DNA from: Pleurotus djamor
Taxonomy: Eukaryota; Basidiomycota; Agaricomycetes; Agaricales; Pleurotaceae
Assembly: GCA_029747585.1 (NCBI GenBank)
Contig: JAPEVF010000074.1
Span: 35,960-99,959 of the forward strand
Direction: 5' to 3'
DNA length: 64,000 bases
The position numbers and the translations under genes are program-made. The notes below the pieces were generated by a model. The model did not search any database. It was not told the DNA's origin and saw only the letters and a program-made list of their open reading frames with translations. Of the stretch, positions 12,782 through 23,948 are shown piece by piece (the first letter of the stretch is position 1; every line of letters starts with the position of its first letter).

Positions 12782-13920
12782 TTAATAACCCTGCCCGTCC
12801 GACGGTGCCGGACTCGAAGGCTCCGATGATGAATCCTGGGGTTTAGGTAGTATTGAAGACAGCGTCGATGGAGGTGGCTTGCGATCTGGTGGAGGGGATA
12901 GCGGGCGAGCGTTGAATGCGTTGGGGGAGGGCGTGGCGTTGTTGTTGAGGGAGATTTTCTCGTTTATCCCGCGGAGACGTTGCATCTCAGCCTCGAGAGC
13001 GTCTATACGAGCGAGCAGCTCTTGGTTCGCTTTCTCGAGAGCGACGATGTGGTTCGTAGCTGCACGTAGAGATTAAGTGAGGGAAAGGAAGGGGAAGTGT
13101 TAGAAATTGTTATGTGTACTTGGGGAACAAAGGGCATTACCTCGTTCCAAGAGGGAAACCTTGCTGCTTTTTTGATTCGACACGGGCAGAACGTCCTTGA
13201 GCTTCGCATATCCATCGCGCAGCTCATCTCGCCGTCTCTGCTCTGCTTCAATCCTCTGCCTCCTCGTCGCCTCCTTTCTCGAATGCGCCAAGTTTTCTGT
13301 AAGACTAGCACCCATGTCGTCGTCGTCTGAGTCTCTCGAGCGGCTGCGTCTTCTCCCAGATGAGCTAACAGGCGAAGAGGGCGATTGATTGTGATTGCTA
13401 TTATAGCGCAGATGCCTATGAACTAGACTCGTTCCTCTTGAAGACGATGGGGAGCCTGTACCGCTGCTGTTTGAGTGGTGGTATAGACCGTCGGCCGAAG
13501 TGTCTGATCCGGAAATNGGGGGGAGACAAGGGGTCGTAGATATCTGGCGAAGGAGGTGGGGGTGAAGTAGACAGAGCGAGGTTTGGGTGAGGCGTAAACA
13601 CGTTTTGTTGTGCATGGCCGTAATGTTGCGGTGAAATGAGGCCCATGTTGTATGCCATGCCTGGCTGCTGGAGATCTGTAACAGAAAGCTGGCCTGGAGG
13701 TTTGGACGATTATCAGATGACATGCGNTTTTTTGTTATGTAGAGGCAGACCCACGCGTTTGGGGTTGCTGGACAACCTGATAAGGGCTCATTTGAGGATT
13801 GAAGGGCATGCCATAGGGGCCCTCTTGTTCTGGCTGGTAGAAATTATATTGCGGCTGGAGCTGCTGCTGCTGGTCGTCGGTGGGAAGAGGATGGTGTTGC
13901 TGCTGTTGCTGGTGGTCCAT
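12782..13920 (-). CDS. bHLH transcription factor, Gln-rich N terminus
   Basis: Probable nuclear DNA-binding regulator. The start is ATG at 13920 (MDHQQQQQHHPLP), followed by a Gln/Pro-rich region. The basic helix-loop-helix lies near 13140-13280: RRQRIEAEQRRRDELRDGY, then KLKDVLPVSNQKSSKVSLLERA. An intron splits the domain after LLER, and ATNHIVALEKANQELLARI continues near 13010-13070 as helix 2 and a leucine-zipper-like coiled coil. The tail is Ser/Pro-rich and stops at 12782. The basic region keeps the Glu and the two Arg typical of E-box binders (E-Q-R-R-R). A single N at 13515 beside a G run shifts the frame; dropping it joins SPP to ISGSDTS. The bHLH is closely similar to that of the gene at 21191-22182. 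Confidence 0.85.
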
Positions 13921-15052
13921 TGCGGGCGTGTCACGGGAGATAGAGAGAGAGATACACAGATGAGGGAAAAGAGGCAAGGGTCGTGAATAGAAAAAAAAGA
14001 AAAAGAGAAGATGAAGAGGGCAAATGACCAAGTCAGCGCGAAGGAATCCACCTCTAATATTCCGACCGCAACTCCCATTCTTTTTGTTTGGCTACCCTTC
14101 CATCGCCAAATACAATCCTCCCCACTGTCCCCTCCCGCACACTGTTCTCGACATCGCTGCCATTGTCATCGTCGCATTCCATTCCTTCTCCATTTACTCG
14201 AAATGACCGCCTGCGTCGGAAGAACCTTTGCTGGGCGCATCAATGCTCATATACTTGCTGCCAATTTTAGCTCTGTTCAGAGACGTGTTTACCGATGATG
14301 GTATTCGCCAGTACTGATTTACTTGCGATACTCAAATATGAATGATTCCGAGTGGAACCGTGAATGGTTATCCCCTTCAACATATCCGAGAATGCTTGCC
14401 ATGGACCCATATCAACAGCGAGTGCCCAGGACGTTCACCATCTTGCACTTGCATCGGCCGCATGCTTCCGGAGTGCTGAGCGTGACTGTGGGCGCAGTCC
14501 TGGTAGGTACCTCTGTCGTTGTTATCGTGGATTTTGTCAGAACGAACAATGCAGGAGATGGAGCAGAGGAAAGAGTTGGAAAACAGGTGGCCGGGCTGGA
14601 GACGTACATATCATACCAATCCTGTACGCGTCGTGCGCGGCGTGAGGTCCACACCCGAATTTGACCTGGGCTACCAGATCCTCGCGAGCCCTCATGTAAA
14701 GGGTCGCGATGGACGAAAACTTCTTTCTTCGAATTCGCCCCTCATTCACTTACATGCCTCTCCGCTCACCGTCTTCGCGCAAGGCCACAGAACCACTGCT
14801 GGACGGGCTACTACGGATGGGCTTCCAGATCTTATCAAGCAAAGCAGAGAGCCCTTCGATGAACTTGGGAGTAGAGGGCTAATGGAGCCAGCCATACCAC
14901 GACTGGAACGATGGGAGTCAGGCACGGGGGAGAGCGGTATTGGGAGGAGCTGGTCCTCGTTTCCATCTTAACTCAGAGCTTTTCAATAGGTTCGTATAGG
15001 TTGCCAGTTAGTTTGCGAATGAGTGCAGGCGAATGAACATGGTATGCAATGA

Positions 15053-15090
15053 GATAAGATAAACATTGCTCACCGCTATCTTATCTTATC
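15053..15090. promoter_or_regulatory. Cluster of GATA motifs with a short inverted repeat
   Basis: GATAAGATAA at 15053-15062 is followed 15 nt later by CTATCTTATCTTATC at 15076-15090, giving five GATA cores in 38 bp. GATAAGATA (15053-15061) and TATCTTATC (15077-15085) are exact inverted copies. Fungal GATA factors bind HGATAR sites, often paired. It lies 12 bp from the repeat arm at 15102. Which gene it would serve is unclear: the bHLH start at 13920 is 1.1 kb away. Confidence 0.5.
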
Positions 15091-15101
15091 GTCCCTCCAC
15101 A

Positions 15102-15127
15102 CGGAGACTCGGGACGCGACCTTTGAA
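15102..15127 (-). repeat. Inverted repeat, right arm
   Basis: On the minus strand this reads TTCAAAG followed by GTCGCGTCCCGAGTCTCCG. It matches 11106-11131 with one mismatch, in opposite orientation. No target-site duplication or transposase lies beside either arm. Confidence 0.8.
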
Positions 15128-16727
15128 TTCGAACTCGAAGCTTGACTCGAAGCTACTCACTTGCAACCCCCATCATAGCTCTATTCGTTGACTCTCTTGC
15201 GCCGTACGGTACGTAGGGCCCACACACAACGGCGGCCGATACCTTACTGCACCAAATTACAGGATCACCGAGATCGCTTCGACCGTACAAAAGTAGGGAA
15301 GTACTTACCGAACACCCACAATGCACTCGGGTTCTACAGATACGAGCTCGGAAAGAATCCCATTTGCTTCAATAGAGTAGAGTATGTAGTTACTTGGCTC
15401 AAACTTGGCTTCGAGTTGTTACATGAATTCGAAGGCTCTTTGAAAAATTGAAATCTTTCATGAAGCGTGTTTGAGGCGTGTTTCTGTAACAAGTCCGAGT
15501 TAAGCTGTGATCATGCTATATACTCTATACGCTCCATTTGTATAACGCACATAGGATGTAGAGGATATCGTGGTGGTGATTCTGATCAAATTACTACAAC
15601 TCCTTCTCTCTTTCTCACCGAGACTTGAGTCTCTTGGAAATTGAAATGGAAGTTGGGATGGAAGACTGATCATTGAAAGTCAATCAGCAACATGAACATC
15701 CTCTAGAAGAACTTGTTTCGAGGTTTCGCGTGCACGGCGCGTATGTACATCGTCAGGTATACCGGTACGAAGGGGCCAGAGCCAGGCTTTACCCCAGTGA
15801 TATAGTGATAAAGTGGACACTACGAGTAATGTTCAGCCGTATTAACAGATGGAGTAGCCGGGGGACCTTCGGCGGTAGTGTCAACTCCACCTCCACTCTC
15901 GGGTTGATAGATAGCATTAGTAGTACCGTGACACGAAGACACGAAGACACGGATAACGCACGAGGCCCGTGCATGCGCGTATCATGTATCATATAGTCAC
16001 TTGCTCGATTCATAAAAAACACGGATGTAACCGTATCGAACATCCATCCACTCGAGATACCTCTGACGCGTTCGAAGGTTTGGAAGGTGTCGAACCGAAA
16101 AGTCTCCTACCTATCGGTCATAGCAAGGCATTGCGATTGCGTTTCTGTCAAGACCTAATCGATAAAGAAACAGCATGGCCTTTGTGTATACTCTGGAATG
16201 TTGTACTGAAACAGGGACGATACCTCCGCTAAATGGACCAACTGAAAGGTCATCATGGGATCTCCAGCGTGCGCACGATGTGAGCGCGGACGATTACTCC
16301 CTGTTCTTTGAACTCGTGAGATATCCATATGCTTTGATGTTGTTAATGTTAAGTTTTGAAGATGGGGATGGAGATGTTCACGCAGAAAGGGGATAACAGT
16401 GCACACCCCGTGTATAGTCTCGACGAATCTCCAATATGGAAACGGAAGTATGGAAAGACGCCTGAAGGAAACAGCAGAAGGAGGAGAATTGGGGGGTGGG
16501 GAGAAGGGCTCGGTGTGGCTTTCTGCAGAGGACCCGGGGGAAAGCAAGAGCAAGCGCGAGAGGTTCAATGGTTATCACAGCGTGGGTTGGTTGGCTGACT
16601 GCTTTTTCCAGAACCGGTGCGGCCCTGGAGTCATATGTCTACAGACAGGAAGATAGAATAGCCGCGTGCACCTTTCCTCCAAGTTGCCACCAGATACGCG
16701 TCGTCCCAGTAGAATGGCCATGATCGT

Positions 16728-17893
16728 TTAGTATTCAGGTTTGACGGTGAAGTAAGAGCAGCCAAAGGGAATCAAAAATCCCCAGCAGAGGTTTCTACTG
16801 TTCCGGATGCTATCGATGGCAGTAAATGATGCCGTAGGCAAGTAAAAGAACTTTCCTTTTCTCCCGTCGATGTGTGAAGTCATTTCAGCCACAAATCCAG
16901 TGTACGGCAAGCGAGGATAGGGCAAGAATGGAGGGGGATCCTAATTACAGGTCAGACAAGTTATTCCTGTCACTGGGATGGGTTCTCGCGGAGGGGACGG
17001 AGGGAGTCGATGGTCCGTTGACGGTGCAATGAGTTGTCCTACCTCGCCGGATCCGAGAGCGGGTTGGGGATATTGGAGGTGTTCCCCCGGGTGTAGAAGA
17101 CCCACGGGATGCGTTGAGGAACTCTAACCTGCATCCCGTGCCATAGAATACGATACTGCGCCCAATACTCGAGCGGGTAATTACCGCGCAGGCTTATTCC
17201 ACTAGCCGTGTCAGAGCAATGGAGAGTTGGAAGAAGCCAGTGCCTTGAGGCAAAAGTTTGATCGAGCTTGGGGATCTCGATGCGAAAGACGTGCCGAGCT
17301 TAAGGTTTGCCTGAGCCATCTCACCGGAGTCTGTCAGTCAAACCGAGGATGAGAGTGGACAGGCGATGTATTTGATAGGCGATCGAGGTGGGATTGAATG
17401 GGAAAAAGATAGTCGTAAATCAGGGGAGCCTTTCCGAAGAACGCAAATGTGCCACCACTTGGCCTTTGTGAGACCGGGGTAGAAAGCATCCAAAGCCGAA
17501 TCGATGAAACATTGGTAACTTTGCGGAGGTAATTTAGGATCGAGATCGCTGGGATTGCGAAAGATAGAAAGTCTGTAGAGAAAGGTCGCAAGGTTTTTTC
17601 ACAGAGGGGCGTCTAGGAGTCGTAAAGTTTTCGAATGCACAGAAGAACATCAAAGAGAACAGTATGGAAGGCCGAGAGCGCTTGAGGGTGTGGGTACGGA
17701 GAAACTGAGAGGGCGTTCGTGTTAGAGGGTCTTTCGGAATGAGCAAATTCCGTACAGGGCATGCTTCGGATAACGGATCTATCTTCCCAGAGCGAGGGGA
17801 TGTTTTGAAAACCGGGTCAAAGACAGCTTTCGAGCAGGACTCCTTCGTCATCGTCGGGTAAGCGACGATGGAAGCGTCTATAAAAATGGTCAA
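16728..17893 (-). pseudogene. Possible decayed or unresolved gene
   Basis: Several protein-like open stretches occur on the minus strand but do not join cleanly by splice rules. 17534-17893 starts MTIFIDASIVAYPTM. 17334-17591 includes GKAPLIYDYLFPIQSHLDRL. A start-less 86-codon frame spans 17042-17299 with VFRIEIPKLDQTF and YWAQYRILWHGMQVRVP. 16728-16925 ends CWGFLIPFGCSYFTVKPEY. GT/AG pairs between neighbours give incompatible phases: for example the donor at AG|GTAGGA near 17040 is phase 2, while the acceptor near 16940 needs phase 0. This suggests a pseudogene, or an exon pattern I failed to read. No family is recognised. Confidence 0.25.
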
Positions 17894-18873
17894 ACCAGAG
17901 TCCTGGGCTATATGAAATCAGATACTTCTAAAGCCCATGGAGTGCTACATCTTCGGGCTAGGGTTGAATGAATTGTGCTTTCGATGTAGATAGATAGGCG
18001 TCGGAAGGGTGATGATGTCGACAGAAGAGAGCCCCTTCGCATGGCTATTCCTTCAGCGAGTCAGCCGACCCTCGTCTCAGAGTGAAGTCACTCGTATCAG
18101 AAGGAGCTGGGGATATTTGACCGGTCGGAGACAGAGGGAGTTAATCTGAGAGGTACGTGAATACCATCAAACCGCAGTGGCGGCTGAGCTGTGTGACATT
18201 GCGAGTAAAGGACTATTCAAATCAGCTTCCTGGTCCCATACCGACCTTCTCTAGGGTAGGGTTCTCTGAAGCTAGTAAGCACCTAGGCTCGTAAGGTCGT
18301 CACCGTGACCCAATGTACCTCGTTCTCACCGATTCGGCGGTGATTCCCAAGGAACCGCGTCCCGCAGGTGGAAGCCTGAGTATGGGGAAAGGTTCGCAGG
18401 TGAGTCAACTTTCAAATACACTGTCAAGCAGTTACAGACTCATCACCTCGCAGTGAGGGTTGTTTTAGCGTGGGTCGCAGCTAGGATTGCAAATTTGGTT
18501 TTGAGGAGGTAAATTCAAGGGGGGTTTGGGGTTTGTTTGCACGAGTTTCAGTCTAAAGCTGATACTGGGGTAGATTACCTAAAATTTCCAAACCAGGAAC
18601 ATTGAGCTCGTCACATCGCCTCGTGTCACGTTCCTTGCCCTTTGCACCGACCCCACCAACGCTAAAGGCCACGGCCATCTCCCTCTGGCGGCAGCGCCCC
18701 CTCCCTCTTCGTCTTCAAGCCTTCCTACCCCCAAGCGACACCTTCTTTACGACTCTGTGACTTGTCTCAACGATCTTCGACTCCGGAGCAATCACTCTCT
18801 TGACCCACCGCTTTTGATCGAGGATGTGGTTAGTCAGTCACTTCATCAGCCCGAGACCAGATCCTTATCCTTA

Positions 18874-20069
18874 ATGTTAGGTGTGATAACTGCTTGCTTG
18901 TTTTACCATTGGTTAGTCCGCTGCACAGAAAACTGGTCGGTATCGATCCTTAACCATGCCCACGTAGCGGGGAGGTGCGATAGCATGGGCTGTCGTCTTG
19001 GCTGTGAGTCGTAATCTACTCGGCTAAATGGCATTATCATTGAATTTATTCGCTTCTTCGCTTAGCTGTATAGCATTGGCGGAGGTGTTTTCCTGCTTAT
19101 GCTTGGTCAATATTTCTTTTTCACTTTTCCTGAGTGGTGAGCAATGTCGTCATGCTCGACTACCGAGCTCCTCGAGCCTAATTCCGAGTATAGGCAAATT
19201 TATGGTGGAATTGGAATTGGTGTTGGTGTCCTCGCCGTGATCACTGCCTTTGCTCTATCGAACGTAAGCTTCGAGACTCTGTGGATTCGGGCATTGGATG
19301 TCGCGAGTCCAGACGTTACTGTGGAACTTTGCTGATCCACCTGCTTTAGCGATCGTACATCTGGATCCGTGTAGCCAAGTTTCTTTGGCCATTCATCATT
19401 GTCATTTGTGCCGTTCGAGCCATCTTGATGATTGTTCAGCTCCAACGCGGGTGAGTGCAACATCATATGTTCTCACCGTTGGTGCAGCGCCACTTCATAA
19501 TGGTGTCGAAGCCTCGGGCTTCATCTATCACTGTATATCCCCAAGTCTAACTTTCTTGCTATAGGAAAGACAAGATTGCCTGGCAATGCAGCCACGGCGG
19601 CCAGCTCTGGACCGAGTCAGTCGATTCAGGCTATGAAACATCGGCCCAACTTCCTGGCGGCTTTTGTGCAACCGGATTCTCCAGTTTGAACGCCGCGTTC
19701 ATAGTGTCACTTCTTGTTGACCTCGTCTTCCAGGTGTGTCCTGTCACAATCTTTACTCCAAATCGTTTCAGCCTATCCCTCGAGCTTCTCGAGCTTTCAT
19801 TACTTCTCTCTCTACTCACTCAATCTATTCCCTTTCCGCCTACTGAGGCCGTTTTTTACTCTCTTTATTACGTATCTTCGCCTAGCGGAGCAGCCACTAA
19901 TCGTTGTTTTTACAGCTGTACATGTACTTCCTTACATGGCGATTCTCCAAGCGTCTGGAGCACTATTCAACCATGAAGGGACCATTTTACGGTGGTATGT
20001 CCCGTCTATACCGATGCCCGTTGATTTCACTAGCTGAACCTGACGCCCACAGGGTATTACAATGCCTAA
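18874..20069 (+). CDS. Small four-transmembrane protein, function unknown
   Basis: Reconstructed from eight exons whose phases all agree: 18874-18880, 18975-19003, 19066-19136, 19194-19263, 19350-19450, 19565-19733, 19916-19994 and 20053-20069. They sum to 543 nt, or 180 residues plus stop. The first exon is only ATGTTAG, the least certain part. Hydrophobic segments are AIAWAVVLALYSIGGGVFLL, GIGIGVGVLAVITAFAL, FLWPFIIVICAVRAILMIV, and NAAFIVSLLVDLVFQLYMYF. A Cys-containing loop lies between TM3 and TM4 (IAWQCSHGGQLW, GGFCATGF). After TM4 come the basic WRFSKRLEHY and the tail MKGPFYGGYYNA. The topology resembles tetraspan (MARVEL-like) membrane proteins, but I do not recognise a family with confidence. 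Confidence 0.7.
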
Positions 20070-21190
20070 AGCCAAGGACCAAGGCCATCGAGCACGGACT
20101 ACCGTTGAATCAAGAAGACTCGGTGAATCCCTTTGTGCCGTTTACCCTTTCATTGTTTCCCCTTTCCTATAGTTTCTCCTACGGACTCTATTTTTTCTCC
20201 ATTACATCTCTCTCACGACTTTGGTCTCTCATGACCTGTTACGACACCGTAATGACGCGTCGGTTCGCAGCCGCTTCCTTATCATGACCTACTTACGCCA
20301 CTATTGACTTATTTTGTTATGAATTATCTATGGGCCCTTTCCAAATGAGAACGCGCTTCTCTCTATTCGGTCGGTGGAGGAAGTGGGGGAAGGGGAGATG
20401 ATTGACACGGTAAGATGAACTGTTTCACGATATGAGAAGGTGTTGGCCGTAGAATAGCGGCATGGGCCATATGACAGGGATATTCGAAAGAGTCAAAGGA
20501 TGCTGCGCCTGTTGATCGAGCGTTCATTTGTGGTAGGAACAGGAAAGGGCCAGGATTGTGGATTGGGGGGAAATGAAAGGAACGTTGCAAGAGCTGTGAT
20601 CTGTTCGCGTTGAGTTTCATGCGGTTCAGTGNAAAAAAGTGAAGGAGGACTGGGATTATGGGACAAAAAGGGCTTGATGGGATTTCCAGTCGCAATCCTC
20701 GGATCTTGGTGATGAGATACCGATACGGGCGAGCGGAACGAGGGATTTTGAGTGTCGCATTTGGGCCATGGGCAAAGGAATCATTTGGCCTCTCGGGCAG
20801 ATGGGAATCCCAGCAAACTCCGCGAACCCTACACGAGGCTTGCCTTTCTGGGATTGTCCTCCACAAACATTTCCCACCCACTATATAGTCCATCGCCCAC
20901 TCAGCTTTCTTTATCCCCTTATCCCTCCTTCTCCTCCTCGTACCACATCCTCCCTCTCCTCCTCCTCCGCTTCCCCCCCTCGCAGTCCTCGCCGACGGCC
21001 AGCTTGCGTCGGTCGTGATCTTTGCAAGGCCACCGCTTGTCTTTGTTCCCTTTCGTAAGTTGTTTCCATAACATTTTCATCATTTATTGTACTCACCGTT
21101 TACAGGCAGTTTATTCTTCTTCAAGCTCATTTATTCGAGCACTTTTCTGATCCCTTTCACCTTCGTACACCCCCTTCACCTCTCGCTACC
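20070..21190 (+). promoter_or_regulatory. Promoter and 5' leader of the second bHLH gene, with a leader intron
   Basis: No coding gene is supported here. TATATA sits at 20882-20887, about 300 bp before the start codon, followed by a CT-rich transcribed-leader-like stretch. A probable 5' UTR intron runs from GTAAGT at 21055 to ACAG at 21105 (51 nt). The minus-strand frame at 20363-20893 has no features of a real protein. Confidence 0.55.
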
Positions 21191-22182
21191 ATGACTTCGA
21201 TGGATTTCTCGACGGAACCTTCAAAGACCGCCTCCTTCATGGAGCCGATGGACTCGACATTCTCGTATATGGACTCCGGGCTTGACTTCATTCAGTACCC
21301 TCAGTCCCCCGCTTTTGGTGTCTCGATGGCTCGTAAGTCTGCTATTTTATTTCCCATTACGTTTCGAGCTCACCTTTGTTCAGTCCCAGGCACTTCCAGC
21401 TCGCCATCGATCGGCTTCAACTCATTGAACCTCACCAACGGCCTCGAGTATACCTACTCATCCCCGTCTGCCTACACCGCGACCGCCGCGTCCCCCGCTC
21501 GTCCCTACACGCCACCTGACGGAGCCAGCATCTCCCCACCATCGCTTACGTACAACTTGAGCGCTGGTGAGCTCTCGAGCGATGGTATGGCATCAGGAAG
21601 ACGCAGCCGTGGCAGCGGTACACAATCACCATCTAACGCCAACTTCCCTTCATCTGTTCCCCGCTCGCATCGCTTCAACCCGATGGCAAGCAATGCTCGC
21701 GCAGCGACTCGCCCGGTGCATCGCCGAAAGAACAGCAGGGCTAATGATGATAGTGATGATGAGGATGAGGACTTCCAACCGGCCCCCATCGTTGGTGCAA
21801 ACGCTGACTCGTAAGTAATGACCAACTCTTCTCATGGATTAATTTCTAAGCATGGTCTTCTAGACGCCGCGAGACCATCCGTAAGCAGCGTATCGAGTCC
21901 GAGCAGAGACGCCGGGATGAACTTCGCGACGGCTACGCTCGTCTCAAGGACACCTTGCCCCCTTCGAACCAGAAGGCCAGCAAGGTTTCGCTCCTCGATC
22001 GCGCCACCAACCACCTCCGCTATCTCGAGACCGTCAAGGACCAGCTAGAGAACCGCCTCAAGGCTGCCGAAACCGAGGTCCACCGCCTACGAAGCGTCAA
22101 CGAAGCCCTTATGCTCGGTACGGCCACCCAACGTCACAACACCGTCGGCGCAACGACCATGGTTCCGACGGCCTCGTACTAA
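21191..22182 (+). CDS. bHLH transcription factor
   Basis: Three exons, 21191-21332, 21384-21810 and 21864-22182, give 295 residues. The N-terminal half is Ser/Thr/Pro/Tyr-rich, likely a disordered activation region, then basic and acidic (RPVHRRKNSR, DDSDDEDEDFQ). The bHLH is encoded in exon 3: RRETIRKQRIESEQRRRDELR, the loop DTLPPSNQKASK, then VSLLDRATNHLRYLETVKDQ, running into a heptad-like coiled coil (LENRLKAAETEVHRLRSVNEAL). The EQRRR basic motif fits E-box binding. Unlike its paralogue at 12782-13920, it has no intron inside the bHLH and no Gln-rich start. It probably acts as a homo- or heterodimer; pairing with the neighbour is inference. Confidence 0.9.
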
Positions 22183-23948
22183 GCTCCTCGCATCAGAAAA
22201 CACCTCGTCAATGTATTTTTGAGTTTGAACCTGCGCAAGACAGGTAATCGCATTGTTTTGATTATTCGGACTATTATTCCATCACTATATATCGCTACAC
22301 CTCGCATCATCCCCCACTCCCCAACGATATCCTCTTCACGACCTTCGCCACGGCTTTCCCCCTCAGGCCATACCTTCTCCCCTCGACGAATCATTTACGT
22401 GGCCGTGCCACGTCGCCCGATGAGCGGAGACGATAGCGTTCGGCATCTGGGTAGTCGACAGATCTCTGGGGCCTGGGTCGATACACTCGCATTCGACACG
22501 GCACTGACGCAAGACCGAGGACACGAGCTTGAGGTGCTGTATCTCGTCGCTCATCGCGATGAGATCGCACTTCGCCTTCCTCGGCGCTTTCTTGTCCTTA
22601 AATCCGTCGTTGTTCTTGCAACGTATCCCCGCCCTTCGACAGTCTGTCCATGCTTGAGGCGACGACCACTTAATTGTGGTTACGTGCCTCGCATGCGCCG
22701 ATACACCGGCATTATCCTAGCCCTTCACCAATCGACTCGACTTCTCTGAGTGTCTCAATGAAGGTAATCCCCCGCAACCATGGCGCGATCCTTGGGTTAC
22801 GAAAGGATATCCACCACCATCAATTGTTTATTCTCGCAACTGTCTTCATATTATCACCCTCCCCCTTCATTCCTCACTCACGACTTCCCTCCATATTCTT
22901 GTTTGGCACTTCGCGTCTGATCACCGCTACCTGTCAACACCTATCGACTCCGATTTCCCTCTCCTCTCATCCTGATTTTTTCCCTTCGACAAGCCCGCTA
23001 CGCTTGGCGCTTCGTAGCTCGGAACATCCCGCACCTCTCAGGAGGACCAGCGCAGCTACAGGCTCAGTGGGTTCGTCACTTTCGACACGATTGATTGGCG
23101 AGATCAGGGTCCATCGTGCGCAACCAAGAGAAGTCCAGCAACGTGCAACTCACCTTCGCCGGCTCTCCCCATCTTCCTCAGGCTCGCACTTCCTGGCCGG
23201 CCTTCGACGCGCTCTCGCCCTTTCCAGGCCGTGCGACGCTAGTTCGTCGCCGCTTGGTCAGCGCTGATGACCTCGAAGGGCTCCCAGTGGCCAGCGTACC
23301 CTTCCCTGCCTGCCTCAAGATAGCGGTCGTAGAGCCTACGGCGAAGCGTTGTTCGAAGATACTTGATGTATCTACAGGGTGCATGGTTCGCCACTAGCTG
23401 GTGCCTCCTCTGTTCTTGCAACATTCACTTCCCTCCGGCGCTGATCCCCAACTCTACGGCCTCCTCTTCGGCATTAGCTCCGTTCAAGGCCCCAATCATA
23501 TCACGACGAGCTTGACGACGACAATCGCAGGATTGTTGTCTCGCTCATTACGTACGATTGTCTATGACAATCCCCGACGTCTTTCACGACTAGCCGCCCT
23601 CCTTCATGTCCCCTGTCGTCACGAACCTTGCGCTCGACGCAACACTAGTTTCTGATGCTAGCTGGTGCTTCCGCTTGTCATCCTCCCCTCCATTATTATC
23701 ATTAGTCTGTTCATAGTTTACTGTTGGAGTGATGTATTGTCGTCTGGCAGTTTTTAGTGAGTAGTTACTTAATGATATCTTTATCCGAGACTTTCTTGTG
23801 TGAATCCCTGAGTGAAAACGAGCAATTGCTCGATGTTTATGATGGCGTTCGACTCTTGCCCACTTCGTCCAGATCGTGCGATCAAGATCAATCCACTACC
23901 TAGCCGAGCGCCACTTCCACTCTCATTCCATTACTTTTACTGAAGATC
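22183..23948. other. Intergenic, 3' of bHLH to the TBCA gene
   Basis: Long plus-strand frames (22219-22749, 22674-23267, 23095-23397) are Ser/Pro/Arg-rich with no domain and overlap one another in different frames. They are better read as the GC-rich, pyrimidine-rich 3' UTR and intergenic sequence. No RNA gene was recognised. Confidence 0.45.

Larger units (their letters stand above)
13921..18873. other. Gene-poor region of about 5 kb
   Basis: Just before the bHLH start lies a long CT/GA-rich stretch (13930-14020) that may be its leader. The rest has no gene I can support with splice structure and a recognisable domain. Listed separately are a GATA-motif cluster (15053-15090), the right arm of the inverted repeat (15102-15127) and a possible decayed gene (16728-17893). 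A 55-codon frame at 14709-14876 (plus) and open frames at 15188-15996 look like chance. Confidence 0.45.

Noticed and set aside
14709..14876. 55-codon plus-strand frame beginning MDENFFLRIRPSF
   Set aside because: Too short and without any recognisable feature or promoter signal.
15930..15956. Short tandem ACACGAAG repeats
   Set aside because: Only two to three copies, of the sort found by chance in intergenic DNA; not a satellite or CRISPR.
20363..20893. 176-residue minus-strand frame upstream of the second bHLH gene
   Set aside because: It overlaps a clear promoter with TATA box and shows no structured pattern; its middle contains an N in a homopolymer.
22219..23397. Long overlapping plus-strand frames after the second bHLH gene
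   Set aside because: They are Ser/Pro/Arg-rich in several frames at once, as expected from GC-rich UTR sequence, and lack homologous-looking blocks.
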